From contig DAOVYC010000040.1 in assembly GCA_030635805.1 (NCBI GenBank), positions 1 to 6,193 on the forward strand: 6,193 nt of DNA, written 5' to 3'. How positions within the stretch are numbered: position 1 is the stretch's first letter; every line of letters begins with the position of its first letter. The notes under the pieces were generated by a model. The model saw nothing but the letters and a program-made list of their open reading frames with translations. It had not been told where the DNA came from and did not search any database. The position numbers were made by a program, and so were the translations under genes. Positions 4,162-6,193 of the stretch are shown here, in pieces. Source of the stretch: a bacterium (GTDB taxonomy: Bacteria; Patescibacteriota; Gracilibacteria; JAUYGZ01; DAOVYC01).

Positions 4162-6193
4162 CAATTTGGGAGGAAGTGGGGAAGGTAGCGTGGAGCTTTG
4201 ATTTCTTTGATTTTTTTGACAATGGGAAGCTGGTCTATATTGACCTTTCCCAGATATAGATCTTCGAAAGAGCCGCCTTTTTTGAGAAAATCTTTAACCT
4301 TGAGATAGCCCTGGAGATAGAGATAATTTTTTGGAAATCCGCCGGCTTTTTTGGTATTTTGCACTCCCCTTTTGGCCTTGATTGAGAGTTGCCAGGCGAC
4401 ATCCGCATTTCCGGTGTGCTTTAGAGCAAACTCAAATACATCTCGAAAAGATTTTTTTAGAGCCAGATCGGCAAGAATAGTTCCAAGAATAATATTTATA
4501 TTTTTACTGAGGGGATAGATGTTTTCCTGATTATAGATTGCCAGTCCTTCCTGTGTTTCCAGATATCTAGGCAGTCCCCTTTCGAAGATTCGGTACGGCT
4601 GATTTTTGCCGTTTAGGGTGGTTAGAATGTGTGTTTCCAGTTCATGAACCAGTAATTTTTGGATTTCATTTTCACAAAACAAGGCTTCTTTTCGAATTAA
4701 TAGAGAGTAATTTTTTCCAATGGTACAGCGTGATGTCAGATTTTCTTTGAGGATAATTTTCCAATTATTTATGCCGTATTCCCTTAGTGTTTTTTTACAT
4801 CTTTGTTTTAGCATAGTTGCATCGTGTGATTTTTCGTGTGATGTTTTTTTTCTGTAATTTTTAAGTAAATCTTTGGCAAATTTTATGGTGCTTTCGCTTG
4901 GTCTTCCAAGGAGTTTCACGCTTGCCTGTATAAATTTTTCATCGTTTCCAATGTTTTCTATCACATCCAGTTTAGCAAGGAGCTCACTTCGTTTGTGAGC
5001 CAGAAGTGTCCCCAGTGGCGAATCATCAAGATGTAGTTTTTTTAATTTCTTTGCAAATTCTTCTGTTGAATAGTTTTTTGGGGCATATTCGAAGTTGGGG
5101 TTGTAGGTTTTGTCGCTTAAAAACTTAATTTTTTCTTCTATCTGATTTATGGGTTTTATAGCATTGATAAGTGAGATTTTTTCATCAATGTTGCATATTA
5201 TTTCGTCTGCTTTTTGCAGAGCATATTCGTTTACGATAGCTGTTTTTTGCTCTTCTAATTTATGGGTTGGATCAAGAAGAAAGTTGCTTAACATTTTACT
5301 GCTGATGATGGCCTGGTGCTTTGAATTTTTGAGGTTAGCAGGGTAGAACACTCCCCTGCTTCGGATATTTTTAATTTTAAAATCAACAATAGCATTTTTT
5401 TTCTGACCTCCTATTTTTTCAAACACGTTTTCATCGAGAAAGTTTTTTTCTGATTGGGTGTCAATTCGGGCAAATATTTCTTTAGTTCCTCCTCGTTTTA
5501 GGCTTAGTTCTATCTTGGACTCGAGTCCGATGATCTCTTTCCCAAAATGGCTTTTCAGTTCTTTTTCAATTTTATTTCCGAACAAATCTTGAGCGAGACG
5601 TACTCCTTTTTCAGGTGAAGTTACTTTGGTTTTTTTTATTTTCTCAAGTCGGGATTGTAGCCCCTCCCTATTTGCTATCTGTACCGCCAGTCCGGCTCGT
5701 GCGTTTATTTCCAGCAATACCGGACCGGATTTATCTATGGCTATATCCACCGCCAGATATCCAAGGGTGGAAATTGTCTGTATTTGTGAAGAAATAAGGA
5801 GTATTTCGTCCCAATACGGGATTTTTTTACCTCGTATTATTTCGTTGCTATCCGGCAATGTTTTTATGTGCTTATTTTTTTGGATAGCATAAGTTGTTTC
5901 TCCTTTAGCAAGATCTATTCCTATTCCGAGACCGCCGGTGTGGATGTTTGCCTTTCCCTGGCTTTCGTGTGTGGGTACGCGCAACATAGCCATGATTGGC
6001 ACCAAATTAAATACGATTATTCGAATGTCCGGTAGACCAAAATGCGAAAATGATTCTAATTTTCCATGGCAATCTATTTTTTGTTCGAAAAATGCGGTAT
6101 CCGGCATGTTGTGAATGGCGAACTCACCACGGAGAATATATTTTATATGCCTTTTTAAATCGTTTATCGAGTATTTTTTACCATTTTTTGATA
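4161..6193 (-). CDS. Tripartite fusion: ATP-grasp ligase (C-terminal part), retropepsin-like domain, DUF1704/QEGLA zinc peptidase; 5' end outside window
   Basis: The frame stays open from the stop at 4161 to the right edge, 676 codons. The Met at 6107 is internal, because the codons before it (YSINDLKRHIKYILRGEFAIHN) continue family sequence. Numbering from that Met: (1) ATP-grasp of the alpha-L-glutamate-ligase-like type, to about residue 155, with PDIRIIVFNLVPIMAMLRVPT, GKANIHTGGLGIGIDLAKG and the metal motif LLEINARAGL (E133, N135). (2) A retropepsin-like domain of the RimB/PF05618 type, about 190-285, with IFARIDTQS (D216) where DTGA is usual and an ending SNFLLDPT. (3) DUF1704, about 312-640, with YNPNFEY, the zinc motif H488-E-x-x-x-H493 (HELETH) and QEGLA (519-523). 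DUF1704 includes the eukaryotic detyrosinase MATCAP. I infer a cytoplasmic enzyme that both ligates and cleaves amino acids; the substrate is unknown. The gene looks more AT-rich than queA. rimK follows downstream on the same strand. Confidence 0.85.
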   Translation of the reverse strand, partial: SKNGKKYSINDLKRHIKYILRGEFAIHNMPDTAFFEQKIDCHGKLESFSHFGLPDIRIIVFNLVPIMAMLRVPTHESQGKANIHTGGLGIGIDLAKGETTYAIQKNKHIKTLPDSNEIIRGKKIPYWDEILLISSQIQTISTLGYLAVDIAIDKSGPVLLEINARAGLAVQIANREGLQSRLEKIKKTKVTSPEKGVRLAQDLFGNKIEKELKSHFGKEIIGLESKIELSLKRGGTKEIFARIDTQSEKNFLDENVFEKIGGQKKNAIVDFKIKNIRSRGVFYPANLKNSKHQAIISSKMLSNFLLDPTHKLEEQKTAIVNEYALQKADEIICNIDEKISLINAIKPINQIEEKIKFLSDKTYNPNFEYAPKNYSTEEFAKKLKKLHLDDSPLGTLLAHKRSELLAKLDVIENIGNDEKFIQASVKLLGRPSESTIKFAKDLLKNYRKKTSHEKSHDATMLKQRCKKTLREYGINNWKIILKENLTSRCTIGKNYSLLIRKEALFCENEIQKLLVHELETHILTTLNGKNQPYRIFERGLPRYLETQEGLAIYNQENIYPLSKNINIILGTILADLALKKSFRDVFEFALKHTGNADVAWQLSIKAKRGVQNTKKAGGFPKNYLYLQGYLKVKDFLKKGGSFEDLYLGKVNIDQLPIVKKIKEIKAPRYLPHFLPN

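Noticed and set aside
4108..4163. Possible recoding of TGA (as in Gracilibacteria/Absconditabacteria), which would extend the fusion protein by 17 codons to a TAA
   Set aside because: All other genes read full length with the standard code, glycine is encoded by GGN throughout, and the extension is just a repeat array. DUF1704 already appears complete before the TGA.
3905..4259. Plus-strand open frames in the rimK upstream spacer
   Set aside because: They are short, overlap conserved genes at their ends, and mostly translate the tandem repeats.

Overview
The window looks like a bacterial chromosome segment, probably from an uncultivated lineage of the Candidate Phyla Radiation (Patescibacteria; a Peregrinibacteria-like genome is my best guess). 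The reasons are indirect: compact genes, a standard code (ORFs end in TAA, TAG and TGA and use GGN glycine), little or no Shine-Dalgarno signal, an SLH-domain surface protein, and spacers packed with short tandem repeats. The phylum is inference, not shown by the sequence.

Layout. Bases 1-815 (minus strand) hold the conserved rpmH-rnpA-yidC cluster: ribosomal protein L34, the RNase P protein, and the first 67 codons of a probable YidC insertase that runs off the left edge. A good sigma70-type promoter lies just upstream (875-903). Bases 904-1674 (minus) encode a small exported protein with three S-layer homology repeats. Bases 1684-1787, between divergent genes, are an AT-rich tandem array. 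Bases 1841-2974 (plus) are queA (queuosine synthesis), enlarged by in-frame repeat insertions. Bases 3015-3926 (minus) are a RimK-type ATP-grasp ligase. Bases 4161-6193 (minus) are one very large gene that is still open at the right edge. It joins the C-terminal part of an alpha-L-glutamate-ligase-like ATP-grasp domain, a retropepsin-like (RimB / PF05618-type) domain, and a DUF1704 'QEGLA' zinc-peptidase domain with HELETH.

Two things stand out. First, the right third is an ATP-grasp plus protease cassette: two RimK-like ligases in tandem, one fused to two different protease folds. This suggests reversible addition and removal of amino acids on a protein or peptide, comparable in logic to eukaryotic tubulin tyrosine ligase (ATP-grasp) and the DUF1704 detyrosinase MATCAP. 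Second, a 9-bp unit of the form RRGAGCGGR recurs in many places. It lies inside rnpA, three times inside queA, in the rpmH-rnpA spacer, and in variant form in the spacer before rimK. Because the unit is a multiple of three it is tolerated inside essential-type genes, and it is translated in different frames and on different strands. It is therefore a DNA-level repeat, not a protein motif. The other spacers carry unrelated short tandem arrays of 7-9 bp.
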